Position numbers and translations under genes: made by a program. 64,000 nucleotides of DNA from Erythrobacteraceae bacterium (GTDB lineage: Bacteria; Pseudomonadota; Alphaproteobacteria; Sphingomonadales; Sphingomonadaceae), in NCBI GenBank assembly GCA_024642525.1, contig JAHEAX010000003.1, forward strand, positions 83,132-147,131, read 5' to 3'. This document shows, in pieces, positions 24,575-34,827 of the stretch. Below the pieces are notes generated by a model, which did no database searches, was not told where the DNA came from, and saw only the letters and a list, made by a program, of their open reading frames with translations. The stretch's first letter is position 1. Each line of letters begins with the position of its first letter.

Positions 24575-26521
24575 TCAGACACCCTGAGGCGCTGCGTCTT
24601 CCGAACCGCCGAACTTCTTGCCCGACTTGGGAATTGCCGAACCGCGCACCGGAGTGATCTTGGTCGGCCCCTTGGGCGCATCAGGGCGGTCAATCTTGCC
24701 GTCATTGATCAGCTGGTCGATTTCTTCGCCGGTCAGCGTTTCGAATTCGAGCATCGCCTGCGCGATAAGGTGCAGCTTGTCTTCCTGATCGGTCAGAACT
24801 TCGGTGGCGCGTTTATGTGCGCCTTCGACCAGGCCGCGGATTTCGCTGTCGATCAGCTGATTGGTTTCAGCAGAGGCCATTGTCCGGCTGGTCTGGCCCA
24901 TACCCAGATAGCCTTCCTGGCTCTGTTCATACATCAGCGGCCCAAGCTTGTCGGACATACCCCACTTGGTGACCATGTTACGCGCAAGGTCGGTGGCATA
25001 TTGAATGTCGGACGATGCGCCGGATGATACTTTGTCATGCCCGAAGATGATTTCTTCAGCCACGCGGCCACCCATCGCAACGGCGAGGTTGGCGTGCATC
25101 TTGTCGCGGTGATACGAATAATTATCGCGTTCCGGCAGGCGCATCACCATACCCAATGCGCGGCCGCGCGGAATGATGGTGGCCTTGTGAATCGGGTCCG
25201 ATGCCCCTTCATTTATCGAAACCAGCGCGTGGCCCGCTTCGTGATAAGCGGTCATTTTCTTTTCATCGTCGGTCATGACCATGGAACGCCTTTCGGTGCC
25301 CATCATGACCTTGTCCTTGGCATCTTCGAATTCCTGCATCGCAACCAGCCGCTTGTTACGGCGGGCAGCCAGCAGGGCAGCCTCGTTCACCAGATTGGCC
25401 AGATCAGCACCCGAAAAGCCGGGTGTGCCGCGGGCAATGGTGCGTGGGTTCACGTCAGGCGCCAGTGGCACTTTCTTCATGTGAACCGACAGGATCTTCT
25501 CGCGCCCTTCGATATCGGGAATCGGCACGACAACCTGACGGTCGAACCGGCCGGGACGAAGCAAGGCAGGGTCAAGCACATCGGGGCGGTTGGTGGCCGC
25601 GATGATGATGATGCCTTCATTGGCTTCAAAACCGTCCATTTCGACCAGCAGCTGGTTCAGCGTCTGTTCGCGTTCGTCGTTGGAATTGCCGAGTCCATGG
25701 CCGCGATGGCGGCCAACCGCGTCGATTTCGTCGATGAAGACGATGCACGGTGCATTCTTCTTGGCCTGTTCGAACATATCGCGCACGCGGCTTGCGCCCA
25801 CGCCCACGAACATTTCGACAAAGTCGGAACCTGAAATGGTGAAGAAGGGCACGCCTGCCTCGCCTGCAATGGCACGCGCCAGCAGGGTCTTGCCGGTGCC
25901 GGGCGAACCGACCAGCAAGGCGCCCTTGGGAATTTGCCCGCCAAGCTTGGAGAAACGGTGCGGATCGCGCAGGAATTCGACGATTTCCTCCAGTTCCTCG
26001 CGCGCTTCATCAATACCGGCAACATCTTCGAACGTTACGCGGCCCTGCTTTTCAGTCAGCATCTTGGCCTTGGATTTGCCAAAGCCCATTGCGCCGCCGC
26101 CGCCGCCCTTTTGCACCTGGCGCAGCGCGAAAAACGCAATGCCGAGGATGAGGACGAATGGCAGGGACTGGATGAGGATGGCGAGCAGAAGGTTCATCCG
26201 CTCAGGCGCAGTGCCCGAATATTGGACGCCCTGCTCGTCGAGCAGTTCGGTCAGGCGGTTATCGCCCGAAATGGGTGTGGTGGTGAAGTTTTCGCCGTTC
26301 TTGAACGTGCCCGAAATCGTGTCGGGGCCGATCTCGACCTTCTGCACGGTGCCTTCACTGACCTTGTTACGGAAGTCGGAATATCCGATCTGGGTACCTG
26401 CCGGTTGTCCGGAATTTCCGAACATCGTGACCACCATCAACAGGGCAAGAAAAATCCCGCCCCAGACAGCCAAGCTTTTCACCCATGGATTGGGGGCTTG
26501 TGGTTCCTTGTCATCATTCAT
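24575..26521 (-). CDS. ftsH: ATP-dependent zinc metalloprotease FtsH
   Basis: FtsH is a membrane-anchored hexameric AAA+ protease for membrane-protein quality control and regulator turnover. 648 residues: TM1 ([20 protein letters not shown]), periplasmic domain, TM2 ([20 protein letters not shown]), AAA+ core with Walker A GSPGTGKT, Walker [34 protein letters not shown], and the zinc site HEAGH near 425. The start [10 protein letters not shown] is chosen by homology; upstream residues in frame are not conserved. Preceded by a candidate promoter. Confidence 0.97.
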   Translation of the reverse strand: MNDDKEPQAPNPWVKSLAVWGGIFLALLMVVTMFGNSGQPAGTQIGYSDFRNKVSEGTVQKVEIGPDTISGTFKNGENFTTTPISGDNRLTELLDEQGVQYSGTAPERMNLLLAILIQSLPFVLILGIAFFALRQVQKGGGGGAMGFGKSKAKMLTEKQGRVTFEDVAGIDEAREELEEIVEFLRDPHRFSKLGGQIPKGALLVGSPGTGKTLLARAIAGEAGVPFFTISGSDFVEMFVGVGASRVRDMFEQAKKNAPCIVFIDEIDAVGRHRGHGLGNSNDEREQTLNQLLVEMDGFEANEGIIIIAATNRPDVLDPALLRPGRFDRQVVVPIPDIEGREKILSVHMKKVPLAPDVNPRTIARGTPGFSGADLANLVNEAALLAARRNKRLVAMQEFEDAKDKVMMGTERRSMVMTDDEKKMTAYHEAGHALVSINEGASDPIHKATIIPRGRALGMVMRLPERDNYSYHRDKMHANLAVAMGGRVAEEIIFGHDKVSSGASSDIQYATDLARNMVTKWGMSDKLGPLMYEQSQEGYLGMGQTSRTMASAETNQLIDSEIRGLVEGAHKRATEVLTDQEDKLHLIAQAMLEFETLTGEEIDQLINDGKIDRPDAPKGPTKITPVRGSAIPKSGKKFGGSEDAAPQGV

Positions 26522-26546
26522 CGACGTGTCCCGTCCTTTCAATTGG

Positions 26547-26576
26547 ACAATATGGGGGCAACAAGGTGAATGGCAA
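26547..26576 (-). promoter_or_regulatory. Candidate ftsH promoter
   Basis: On the minus strand TTGCCA (26571-26576), 18-nt spacer, TATTGT (26547-26552); the predicted start is about 20 nt upstream of the ATG. No heat-shock (sigma-32) match was obvious. Confidence 0.4.
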
Positions 26577-26627
26577 GATAATGCGACTGCAGGAACGGAG
26601 CGATTTTTGCGCGGCCTGAAATGCGCG

Positions 26628-27620
26628 TCAGGCGATGATCCGGTCAATCAGCCAATATGCGCCGGTAATTCCTATGGCATAGGCCGACAGGCGTATGGCA
26701 GGCTGCAAGGCCGGCATGGCGGTGCGCCGCACCAGTTCCAGCAGCGCCAGCACCGCCAGGATTATGGAAAGCTGGCCCGCTTCCACCCCCACGTTGAACG
26801 CAAATAGCGCTGGCACGATGTCGCCCTGCGGCAAGCCGATCTGCGCCAGAGCTCCGGCAAAACCGAAGCCATGCAGCAGGCCAAACAGGAACGCCACCAC
26901 CCACGGGTAACGAAGGGTGAGGCTGCGAGGACCATCTTTGCGGCGCACAATCTCCAACGCCAAGAACAGGATCGACAGCGCGATCATCGCTTCCACCGGG
27001 CGCTGGGGCATGGAAATGAAACCCAGCGCCGCGCCGGCAAGCGTCAAGGAATGGGCAAGGGTAAATGCCGTGGCGGCTGCAACAACAGCGCGGCCTGATC
27101 GCACGAGAAGAACCAGCGCAATGACGAACAGCAGGTGGTCCCAGCCAGCAATTATGTGTTCCACGCCAAGCACGAAATAGCTTTGCAAAACCTGCCGGGT
27201 GGATGGCTGCGCCGTGACTTCCACCATGGGTTCGCGCGCAGTCATGCGGTGCATCTGCACAGGTTCATCCAGCGGCTGGACACGCACCAGCACATCGCCC
27301 GGCCCTGTCAGCGCAGGCATGGCGATGATGCCGCCCGCAATCTTGCCTGCACAGCGCGCCGCCGCATTTCCCACGATGGCCCCGCCTGAAAATCCCTGTC
27401 GCACCGGCGGTAAATAGGCGCAATTGGCTGGCAGGCCCGGCGGCACAATTTCGCCTGCGGGCGGCGCGGAAAGCGGCAGTTTCCAGGCAACCCGCCAATG
27501 GCCCGCCGATTGTTCGGTCAGTTCGAGATAGCCCGGGCGCAATTCATCGGCAGCAGCAGCAAGGGGCAGCAGGGATATGGCGGCAACCAGCGAAAGGATC
27601 AGGGCAAGCGTCCATTTCAT
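26628..27620 (-). CDS. HupE/UreJ family membrane protein with periplasmic N-terminal domain
   Basis: A 330-residue protein. Signal peptide (1-24), then an approximately 115-residue periplasmic domain ([20 protein letters not shown]...), then a HupE/UreJ_2 core of about six to seven TM helices: [69 protein letters not shown]. The conserved His and Asp residues (GVEHI, GWDHL, AHSLT, LHGFGFA) are those proposed to bind Ni or Co in HupE/UreJ permeases, which are normally only about 200 residues. It overlaps the PpiC gene upstream by 4 bp and is third in the DUF3604-PpiC-HupE operon. Metal transport is inference. Confidence 0.85.
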   Translation of the reverse strand: MKWTLALILSLVAAISLLPLAAAADELRPGYLELTEQSAGHWRVAWKLPLSAPPAGEIVPPGLPANCAYLPPVRQGFSGGAIVGNAAARCAGKIAGGIIAMPALTGPGDVLVRVQPLDEPVQMHRMTAREPMVEVTAQPSTRQVLQSYFVLGVEHIIAGWDHLLFVIALVLLVRSGRAVVAAATAFTLAHSLTLAGAALGFISMPQRPVEAMIALSILFLALEIVRRKDGPRSLTLRYPWVVAFLFGLLHGFGFAGALAQIGLPQGDIVPALFAFNVGVEAGQLSIILAVLALLELVRRTAMPALQPAIRLSAYAIGITGAYWLIDRIIA

Positions 27621-28405
27621 CGCTCGATCTTCACATCATAGGCATCGCGCAGAATGCGGTATGCCTCCTCGCGCCGTGCGGCTTGGGTTTCGCTGCGCCA
27701 GTCAGCCTCGACTGCACTGCGAATATTTGCCAGCGGCGGCACCTTGCCGATGCTTCGCTGGCGCAGGCGGACAAGATGCCAGCCAAATCCGGATGGAACC
27801 GGCCCCTGCCATGTGCTGTCTGGCTTGAGCGCGTCCAACCGGGTGACAAAACCAGCACCCAGCCGCGCTTCGACTTCACTGCGAGATGCTGCCTCGAATG
27901 TTGGCGGAACCGAGATGTCTTCTCCCCCATCTGGCGCGGCAAGGGCGCGCTGCGCAGCAGCGCGTTCGGCAAAATAGAGCTGGTCGAAACTGTAGCTTGT
28001 ATCCTCGGCATATCTTTGCGGATGACCGGCCAGCCATGCCGCCAGCGTTTCGTCAGATGCATGCGCGGCTTCCGCCATGCTGGCAGCGAGGAAATCCATC
28101 TTGTTGGACATGCGCTTGCGCACCACCGGATCATCGCGATCAAGCCCGAGCCGCAATGCTTCGCGGTAAAGCACTTCCTCGCGCAGATAGCGTTCAACCT
28201 GATCGTCCAGTTCGGCATCGGTGGGCGGGCGCTGCATTGTGCGCTCCCACTCGATCGCCAGCCGCGCGCGGTCTTCCCTTGTCACCGTGATCGTTCGGCT
28301 GGCCGTGTCCGCAGGCTCGCCCTGCCACAGGAACAGGGCGAACAGGGCAGCGCCCGCAACCAGAAAATGGACGAGCGGTTCGCGCGTCCAGCCGGGCAAG
28401 TTCAT
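27617..28405 (-). CDS. membrane-anchored PpiC-type peptidyl-prolyl isomerase
   Basis: A 262-residue protein with an N-terminal TM anchor (PLVHFLVAGAALFALFLWQG), an SurA-like helical region containing DDQVERYLREEVLYREALRL, and a parvulin/PpiC domain (YSFDQLYFAERAAAQRAL ... QGPVPSGFGWHLVRLRQRS) ending near residue 220. It probably folds or protects periplasmic partners. Start and stop overlap its neighbours by 4 bp each, so it is translationally coupled to both. No rotamase activity can be proven from sequence alone. Confidence 0.85.
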   Translation of the reverse strand: MNLPGWTREPLVHFLVAGAALFALFLWQGEPADTASRTITVTREDRARLAIEWERTMQRPPTDAELDDQVERYLREEVLYREALRLGLDRDDPVVRKRMSNKMDFLAASMAEAAHASDETLAAWLAGHPQRYAEDTSYSFDQLYFAERAAAQRALAAPDGGEDISVPPTFEAASRSEVEARLGAGFVTRLDALKPDSTWQGPVPSGFGWHLVRLRQRSIGKVPPLANIRSAVEADWRSETQAARREEAYRILRDAYDVKIER

Positions 28406-30336
28406 CGGGCGGCAGTCTTCCTTGCAGCAGGGCCAATCCAGATGGGCGAGCTATAGGCACGTTCCTGCGCCACTGCATCGGCCATGGCTTCGGGCGACAA
28501 TTTGAAACCGAAGCGAACGGCATCGAAAAGCGGCCAGCGCGGTGTGGGGATTTCCAGCACGCGGACATAATAGAAAGCCCGCTGCCCCGGCTTGTAATCC
28601 GGGTCAGTCCATACGGTGCGAAGTTCAGCGGCGCCAATCGTGTTGGTATAAGTGGCCTTGGCGCGGTTCACCGTATCGCCAACGGCTGGGACCTTGCCAT
28701 TCACCGGTCGGCGCTTGTCCGCATCCGACCATGCCACGTCATAGATTTTCTCGCGCGTGGCCCCGCTGGCATCGACCCAGCCCTTGATGATCTGCACCCG
28801 GTCAAGGTGCGCGCCTTCCGAGTCTTTCAGCGCCGAAACAAGAAAGCGCGGAGCTTTTGCGCCGCCATCGGTTAATTCGCCGCCCATCGGCACGCCGGTC
28901 TTGTATCCGGCCCGCACCCAGTCACCCTTGAAGGCATCGGCGGCAAAATCGAACCCGCCGAAGAAACGCACGACCATGCGCGGGCCGGTAGTGGCGTAGA
29001 CTTCGCGGCGCATCATCGCATCGAAGATTTCCGCCCGCGTATTGGCTCTTGCCCAGACAGCGGCATATCCGCCGGCGAGGTAATTCCAGCCGAAACGCCC
29101 GACCCGCGTGCCCAGGTTCTGCGGCGTCATCGCACGGTCCTTGTTCGGCTCGTTACCAGTATGTTTCCCGAAGAAATTGTCCTCGTCACCAGTGGCCAGC
29201 GCCGTGTGGCTGTCTGTCGAGCCGATCATCCCGAATTTATAGGGATTGGCACCTGTCCTCTCCTCGATCGACAGGCCACGCTTCAATGCCTCGCGCAGAT
29301 ATTCGCCCGCCAGCATCGAATCCTTCTTGGCGAATGACAGGGTAAGATTGCCGATTTCCCAGCCCTTCTTGCCAAAATCCGCAAATTCATCGTTGGGAGA
29401 CAGGAACGGATGCGCTTCGCTGTCCCCCTTGATCTGGGTTGCTTCCACCACCGGTTCGCGCGCAGCACGGCGGCGCGCATATTCCGCCGTCATCGGGCCG
29501 CCGCCGGCATCGGTCAGTTCAAACATCAGGCCGTTTGAAAGATTGGAATTATGCGGAATGGCCAGCACCCTGCCGCCAGTCGCCTTTTCATAGCCATCCA
29601 TGTAATCGAACAACCCGTCCACCGTGGATTCAAGGCCGGGATAAGGCAGGATTTTCGAGGTCCGTTCGATGCCATCTCGGAACATGACCACGCGGTGCAG
29701 ATTATTGCCATCAGGCTGAAGCGTATATTCGAAACCGGCAATAGGGGTGAATTTGCCGGGTTTGTAATACCGGTCCAGCACCTTCAGCTGGTTGCCCCAT
29801 ATCTCGGCAGTATTCTCATCACGCCGCGATGGGTCCAGCATGGCAGCAGGCAATGTTCCGGCCCCTGCCGCGGCGATCAGTTCCGATGTGGCACGGACGG
29901 ATTCTTCTGGCGATTCGTGCATCATGTCGCGCCAGCGGCGCAGCGTCTTGTCACGTATGGCGAGGCGCGGCGCATCATACAGGCGCCGCGTCATGCCAAG
30001 CGCGTCACTATGGTCGGCAATGACCAGAAAATCGAGTGGGCGTGCCAGCTTTGCCTTGATACCCGTGGTCGATGTCACTTCATCGCCGCGGGCAAATTTC
30101 AGCGCCTCTTCAGGCCCGAGCCGGACCCCGAAGCCAAAGGCATCGATGGAATTATCGGTGTGAAGATGGGTGTCGCCAAACAGCACCCGTTCCGGAAATT
30201 CGGTGAGAGCAACTTCATCCTCAGCCGCGGTTATTTCTGCCGGGTCAATGACCTTGGGCCGCGTCAGCCAATATGCGCCAGCGCCCAGCACTGCCACGAT
30301 TGCAATTCCCGAAACCAGTTTCCTTGCCCGGCCCAT
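28402..30336 (-). CDS. DUF3604 PHP-like secreted/membrane-anchored protein
   Basis: A 644-residue protein. N-terminal signal-anchor (KLVSGIAIVAVLGAGAYWLT, residues 6-25), then a PHP-like metal site: LFGDTHLHTDNSIDAFGFG (about 52-70), LDFLVIADHSDALGM (about 101-115), PIAGFEYTLQPDGNNLHRVV (about 210-229) and GMIGSTDSHTALATGDEDN near 365. Such His/Asp clusters resemble PHP-domain phosphoesterases or amidohydrolases; no DUF3604 reaction is known to me. It is the first gene of the coupled operon with PpiC and HupE-like proteins. A lower-confidence reading is a periplasmic metallohydrolase fed with metal by its partners. Confidence 0.88.
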   Translation of the reverse strand: MGRARKLVSGIAIVAVLGAGAYWLTRPKVIDPAEITAAEDEVALTEFPERVLFGDTHLHTDNSIDAFGFGVRLGPEEALKFARGDEVTSTTGIKAKLARPLDFLVIADHSDALGMTRRLYDAPRLAIRDKTLRRWRDMMHESPEESVRATSELIAAAGAGTLPAAMLDPSRRDENTAEIWGNQLKVLDRYYKPGKFTPIAGFEYTLQPDGNNLHRVVMFRDGIERTSKILPYPGLESTVDGLFDYMDGYEKATGGRVLAIPHNSNLSNGLMFELTDAGGGPMTAEYARRRAAREPVVEATQIKGDSEAHPFLSPNDEFADFGKKGWEIGNLTLSFAKKDSMLAGEYLREALKRGLSIEERTGANPYKFGMIGSTDSHTALATGDEDNFFGKHTGNEPNKDRAMTPQNLGTRVGRFGWNYLAGGYAAVWARANTRAEIFDAMMRREVYATTGPRMVVRFFGGFDFAADAFKGDWVRAGYKTGVPMGGELTDGGAKAPRFLVSALKDSEGAHLDRVQIIKGWVDASGATREKIYDVAWSDADKRRPVNGKVPAVGDTVNRAKATYTNTIGAAELRTVWTDPDYKPGQRAFYYVRVLEIPTPRWPLFDAVRFGFKLSPEAMADAVAQERAYSSPIWIGPAARKTAAR

Positions 30337-30419
30337 TCATACCCTCCTGCTGCCGCCAGCTTTGTGGCGTGCAGGGTAAGATTGCGGCTAAAAACCCGTG
30401 CAGGTCAAGGCTGCCCTTG

Positions 30420-30872
30420 TCAGGCTGGCGCTTTCATCAGCAGTGCGGAACGCAGGCATTTGCACACCACTTCGCTGCGCTGGTTGATAAGTTCATGAGT
30501 GAACGTGACAATCCCTGCATTGGGGCGTGAACGGGATTCGCGCAGTTCCGTTACTTCGCTTGCGGCGTGCAGCGTATCACCGATGAAAACAGGATGCGGC
30601 ATGACCACCTTGTCATAGCCCAGATTGGCAACCAGCGTGCCCAGCGTGGTGTCGCCAACACTCAGCCCCACCATCAGGGCGAAGGTGAAAGTGCCATTGA
30701 CCAGTATCTGGCCAAATTCGCTGGCCTTTGCAGCTTCTGCGTCAAGATGCAGCGGCTGCGGATTATGAGTCATTGTGCTGAACAGCAGATTGTCCGTTTC
30801 GGTCACCGTCCGGCGGATTTCATGCTCGATCCGGTCGCCGGTCTGCCACTGGTCGAAATAACGCCCTGCCAT
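30420..30872 (-). CDS. MaoC family dehydratase
   Basis: A 150-residue hot-dog fold protein: [20 protein letters not shown], then the hydratase signature [20 protein letters not shown] (Asp/His, around 30-49), then [20 protein letters not shown]. The family hydrates enoyl-CoA thioesters or acts in acyl-CoA/mesaconyl-CoA metabolism. The start at 30872 fits the family length; the upstream extension to 30965 is non-homologous. It lies 83 bp upstream of the DUF3604 operon on the same strand. Confidence 0.88.
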   Translation of the reverse strand: MAGRYFDQWQTGDRIEHEIRRTVTETDNLLFSTMTHNPQPLHLDAEAAKASEFGQILVNGTFTFALMVGLSVGDTTLGTLVANLGYDKVVMPHPVFIGDTLHAASEVTELRESRSRPNAGIVTFTHELINQRSEVVCKCLRSALLMKAPA

Positions 30873-30958
30873 CAATCCTGTCCCTTTTTGTGCATTGCTG
30901 TTCCCCCTTCGCGCCTTGGGCCATGCTTGTCGAGTATCGAACATAAACACAAAACTTG

Positions 30959-30966
30959 ATTGCAAT
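30959..30966. promoter_or_regulatory. Lrp-like ATTGCAAT core between MaoC and putA
   Basis: The perfect palindrome ATTGCAAT sits 56 bp before the putA ATG in a short AT-rich stretch (TTGATTGCAATTGATA). Lrp-family PutR activators control putA in several alphaproteobacteria, but no regulator gene is adjacent, so this is only a candidate site. Confidence 0.25.
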
Positions 30967-31021
30967 TGATACCGGGTTCAGAGCGACGCCGATTCAACGC
31001 CCTCGATTAAAGAGTCGAACA

Positions 31022-34000
31022 ATGTCCCGCACCGCTTCTCCTGACCGTTCCCAATTGCGCGCTGCCTATCGCCAGGAAGAACAGGCCTGTGTCGACGAAC
31101 GCTTGCGGCAGGCCGCGCCTGCTGCCGCCCTTCACGCAGATGCCGCGGTGCTGGCAGGCAAGCTGATCGAAGGCGCGCGCAGCCGCAAGGCTAGCGGTAT
31201 TGATGCGTTTCTCCAGACATATGGGCTGGCCACGGATGAAGGCGTGGCGTTGATGTGCCTAGCAGAAGCGCTGCTGCGCGTGCCCGACAGCGCCACGGCA
31301 GATGCACTTATCCGCGACAAGCTGGGCGGTATCGACTGGGCCGAGCATCTGGGCGACAGTTCATCCACCTTCGTTAATGCCGCGACCTTCTCGTTGATGC
31401 TGACCGGCGAAGTGCTGGAACGGCCGGAACTGCACCAGCGCGGCATGGGCGCGAGCCTGAAGCGCGCAGTCGGCAGGCTGGGCGAACCTGTCATCCGCAA
31501 GGCCACGTTGCAGGCGATGCGCATCCTCGGCGGGCAGTTCGTGTTCGGCCGCACCATCGAGGAAGCACTGAAGCGCGCCAGGCCCGAACGCGAACGCGGG
31601 CTCACCCACAGCTTCGACATGCTGGGCGAAGCAGCGATGACATTCGCCGATGCAGAACGCTACCGCGCATCCTACGATGCCGCGATCGAGCGCCTGGCGC
31701 GCGAAGCATCGGGCGGGGTCATCAATTCACCCGGCATTTCGGTGAAGCTGTCCGCGCTCTACCCCAAATATGATTTCCTCCATGCCGATCTGGCCAAGGC
31801 GGCGCTGGTCCCGATGCTGAAGGAACTGGCGGGCAAGGCGCGCGATGCCAACATCCATTTCACCATCGATGCCGAAGAAGCGGAACGGCTGGAACTTTCG
31901 ATGGATATCATCGAAACGCTGGTGGCCGACGATGAACTGTTCACCACGCCAACGGGGCAGGAATGGTTCGGCTTCGGCCTTGCCTTGCAGGCCTATCAGA
32001 AACGCGCTGTTCCGCTGTGCGACTGGGTGGCGAAACTCGCCCGCGCGCATGGCCGCCGCCTGATGGTGCGGCTGGTGAAGGGCGCGTATTGGGACACTGA
32101 AATCAAGCTCAGCCAGGTTGGCGGATACAAGGATTTCCCGGTCTTCACCCGCAAGCTGGCCACCGATGTTTCCTACCTTGCCTGCGCTGCGCGCCTGCTG
32201 GGTGCGCGCGATGCGATCTATCCCGCATTTGCCACCCACAATGCCTATACCGTGGCCGCCATCAAGTCGCTGGCGCTGGAGACAGGTGATGACACGCAGT
32301 TCGAATTCCAGCGCCTGCACGGCATGGGCGAAGATGTTTACGACGAACTTGCCTCGCTGGAGAAGAAATCCGGCGCCAATTCGCGCACGCCAGTTCGCAT
32401 CTATGCTCCCGTTGGCAGCCACAAGGACCTGTTGGCATATCTGGTCCGCCGCCTGCTGGAAAACGGTGCCAACTCATCCTTCGTCAACCGCATGGCCGAT
32501 GCCGAAGTGCCGGTGGCGGAACTGACCACTTGCCCTGTGGCTGACCTTACCGCGATGGAACCCAAGCGGAACCCTGCCATACCTTTGCCTGGCGATATTT
32601 TCCCCGCCCGCCGCAACAGCGCAGGCGTTGATCTGGCAGACCCGCTGGTGCGCCTGCCCCTGATTGAACGGCTGGAGGCGCTGGAAGGCGTGCACTGGCA
32701 TGCAGAGCCGACCTTCTGTTCCGATGCAGAAGGCGAAGTTGCACCGATAAACAAGCCGCAGGATCTCACCAGCGAAGTCGGCACCCGCCGCGATGCGCTG
32801 GCTGAAGAAGTCGAATATGGCATCACCCGCGCACTTGCCATCCAGCCCGGCTGGAATGCAATGGGCGGCGAAAAGCGCGCCCTGTTGCTGGAAGCAGCGG
32901 CAGACCTGTTCGAGGACAATACCGACGAATTTCTGTCCCTGTGCCAGCGCGAAGCGGGCAAGACACTGGTCGACGGCGTTCTCGAACTGCGTGAAGCGGT
33001 TGATTTTCTGCGGTATTATGCAGGCGAAGCGCGGCGGCTGTTTTCTGCGCCGACCATCCTTCCAGGCCCAACGGGCGAGGAAAACCGCCTGTCGCTGGCT
33101 GGACGCGGCGTGTTTGCCACCATCAGCCCGTGGAATTTCCCGCTGGCGATTTTCATCGGCCCTGCCGCAGCGGCATTGGCCGCAGGCAATACGGTTGTCG
33201 CCAAACCGGCAGAGCAGACCCCGCTTATCGCAGCACTGGCGGTAAAGCTGTGCCACGAGGCTGGCATTCCCGAAGATGTCTTCCAACTGATTCCCGGCGC
33301 TGGTGATGTGGGCGAAATGATAACGTCCGATGCACGCCTTGCCGGTGTGGCCTTTACCGGTTCGACCGATACCGCCCGCGCGATCAACCGTTCGCTGGCC
33401 GCGCGCGAAGGGCCGATTGCCACCTTCATTGCTGAAACCGGCGGACAGAATGCCATGATCGTGGATTCATCCGCCCTGCCCGAACAGGTGACGCGCGACG
33501 TGGTCGCCAGCGCATTCCAGAGCGCCGGACAACGCTGCTCTGCCTTGCGGATGCTCTATATCCAGGACGACGTAGCAGACGAAATTCTGGCCATGATCCG
33601 CGGCGCATTCGAGGCGCTGGAAATTGGCGATCCGGTGGAACTCGACACCGATGTGGGGCCAGTAATCGACCCTGATGCCAAGGCCGCGCTGGACCGTCAC
33701 GTTGCCCGCCGCAAGAAAGCCGGCCGCACTGTGTGGCAGCGCAAATTGCCGCGCGGCACCACCAAGGGCTGCTTTGTTGCGCCGACCATCATCGAAATGG
33801 ATTCGATCCTCGACCTGAAGCGCGAAAACTTCGGCCCCATCCTGCATGTCGCCCGTTTCCGTGCCGACCAGCTGGAACAGGTGGTGGATGACATAAATGC
33901 GACCGGTTTTGGCCTGACGCTGGGCCTGCACAGCCGCATCGAAGCCACGCGGAGGCTGGTCGAAGGGCGCGCGCGGGTTGGCAATTTCTACGTCAATCGC

Positions 34001-34168
34001 AACCAGATCGGTGCTGTGGTGGAAAGCCAGCCGTTCGGCGGCGAAGGCCTGTCAGGCACCGGCCCCAAGGCGGGCGGGCCGCATTACGTTGCCCGCTTTG
34101 CGACGGAACGCGTGGTCTGCATCGACACAACGGCGGCCGGCGGCAACGCCAGCCTGCTGGCAAGCTGA
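31022..34168 (+). CDS. putA: bifunctional proline dehydrogenase / L-glutamate gamma-semialdehyde dehydrogenase
   Basis: PutA oxidises proline to glutamate in two steps (FAD-linked, then NAD-linked). 1048 residues. The PRODH domain (about 170-480) contains VKLSALYPKYDF, LMVRLVKGAYWDTEIK and FATHNAYTV. The ALDH half (about 560-1030) contains ISPWNFPLAIFIGPAAAALA, AETGGQNAMIV and SAGQRCSALR with the catalytic Cys. There is no N-terminal ribbon-helix-helix DNA-binding domain, so unlike the E. coli protein it cannot be its own repressor. The start MSRTASPDRSQ was chosen over a longer frame from 30956. Confidence 0.97.
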   Translation: MSRTASPDRSQLRAAYRQEEQACVDERLRQAAPAAALHADAAVLAGKLIEGARSRKASGIDAFLQTYGLATDEGVALMCLAEALLRVPDSATADALIRDKLGGIDWAEHLGDSSSTFVNAATFSLMLTGEVLERPELHQRGMGASLKRAVGRLGEPVIRKATLQAMRILGGQFVFGRTIEEALKRARPERERGLTHSFDMLGEAAMTFADAERYRASYDAAIERLAREASGGVINSPGISVKLSALYPKYDFLHADLAKAALVPMLKELAGKARDANIHFTIDAEEAERLELSMDIIETLVADDELFTTPTGQEWFGFGLALQAYQKRAVPLCDWVAKLARAHGRRLMVRLVKGAYWDTEIKLSQVGGYKDFPVFTRKLATDVSYLACAARLLGARDAIYPAFATHNAYTVAAIKSLALETGDDTQFEFQRLHGMGEDVYDELASLEKKSGANSRTPVRIYAPVGSHKDLLAYLVRRLLENGANSSFVNRMADAEVPVAELTTCPVADLTAMEPKRNPAIPLPGDIFPARRNSAGVDLADPLVRLPLIERLEALEGVHWHAEPTFCSDAEGEVAPINKPQDLTSEVGTRRDALAEEVEYGITRALAIQPGWNAMGGEKRALLLEAAADLFEDNTDEFLSLCQREAGKTLVDGVLELREAVDFLRYYAGEARRLFSAPTILPGPTGEENRLSLAGRGVFATISPWNFPLAIFIGPAAAALAAGNTVVAKPAEQTPLIAALAVKLCHEAGIPEDVFQLIPGAGDVGEMITSDARLAGVAFTGSTDTARAINRSLAAREGPIATFIAETGGQNAMIVDSSALPEQVTRDVVASAFQSAGQRCSALRMLYIQDDVADEILAMIRGAFEALEIGDPVELDTDVGPVIDPDAKAALDRHVARRKKAGRTVWQRKLPRGTTKGCFVAPTIIEMDSILDLKRENFGPILHVARFRADQLEQVVDDINATGFGLTLGLHSRIEATRRLVEGRARVGNFYVNRNQIGAVVESQPFGGEGLSGTGPKAGGPHYVARFATERVVCIDTTAAGGNASLLAS

Positions 34169-34238
34169 ACGGCTGCCGTATCTCAAAGGACGCAGTTTTC
34201 AGTTCCTGTTCAGTTGCTTGATTGATATGAGGCGGGCC

Positions 34239-34769
34239 ATGTCACGACTTGTTGCAATCATCATGTCACTGGCCGCGCTTGGCTGGTCCCTGCCGGCTGC
34301 CGCCGCTGTCACCATGAGCTTCCACAGCTTCAACGGGTCGGTTTTCTTTGGCCGCTATCCGCATACTTTCGTTGTGCTGGAAGGCACGCTTGATGAAACC
34401 GGCCAGAAGGTGAAGGAAAATTACGGCTTCACTGCCAAGACCGTTTCTACCGCCATCCTTTCGGGGCCGGTAGAACATGAAATCGTGGTGGAACCGGATA
34501 AATATCTCACCAGCACCAACCGGCATTTCTCGGTCAAACTGACCGATGCGCAATATCGGCAAGTGGTTGCAGAAATGAAGGCATGGCGTGATGCGCCGGG
34601 CAAATATTACTCGCTCGACAATCGCAATTGCATTCATTTCGTGGGCAGGATGGCGCAAATTGTCGGCCTGAAGGTGGATTTCCCGCAGAAGATGCTGCGC
34701 AAGCCCAAGAAGTGGCTCAACCACATTACGGCGCTCAACCCCAGGCTGGGTGCGAAGCAGATCAACTAA
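34239..34769 (+). CDS. secreted protein of unknown function
   Basis: A 176-residue protein with a signal peptide ([20 protein letters not shown]). The mature part contains [40 protein letters not shown], and near the end [20 protein letters not shown]. The NC-x-H segment plus upstream His in YPHTF recalls papain-like or NlpC-like folds, but this is a guess. ATG 34227 is an alternative start; GAGG precedes 34239. It lies between putA and dcd on the same strand. Confidence 0.75.
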   Translation: MSRLVAIIMSLAALGWSLPAAAAVTMSFHSFNGSVFFGRYPHTFVVLEGTLDETGQKVKENYGFTAKTVSTAILSGPVEHEIVVEPDKYLTSTNRHFSVKLTDAQYRQVVAEMKAWRDAPGKYYSLDNRNCIHFVGRMAQIVGLKVDFPQKMLRKPKKWLNHITALNPRLGAKQIN

Positions 34770-34827
34770 CGGGGAAAAAACCACAGCAAAGCTTGCCCCT
34801 CGCGCAGGCTTGGTGGATCAACCGTGC

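Noticed and set aside
25590..26807. 405-codon + strand frame across ftsH and the HupE-like gene
   Set aside because: Antisense shadow; Ser/Arg-rich with no domain.
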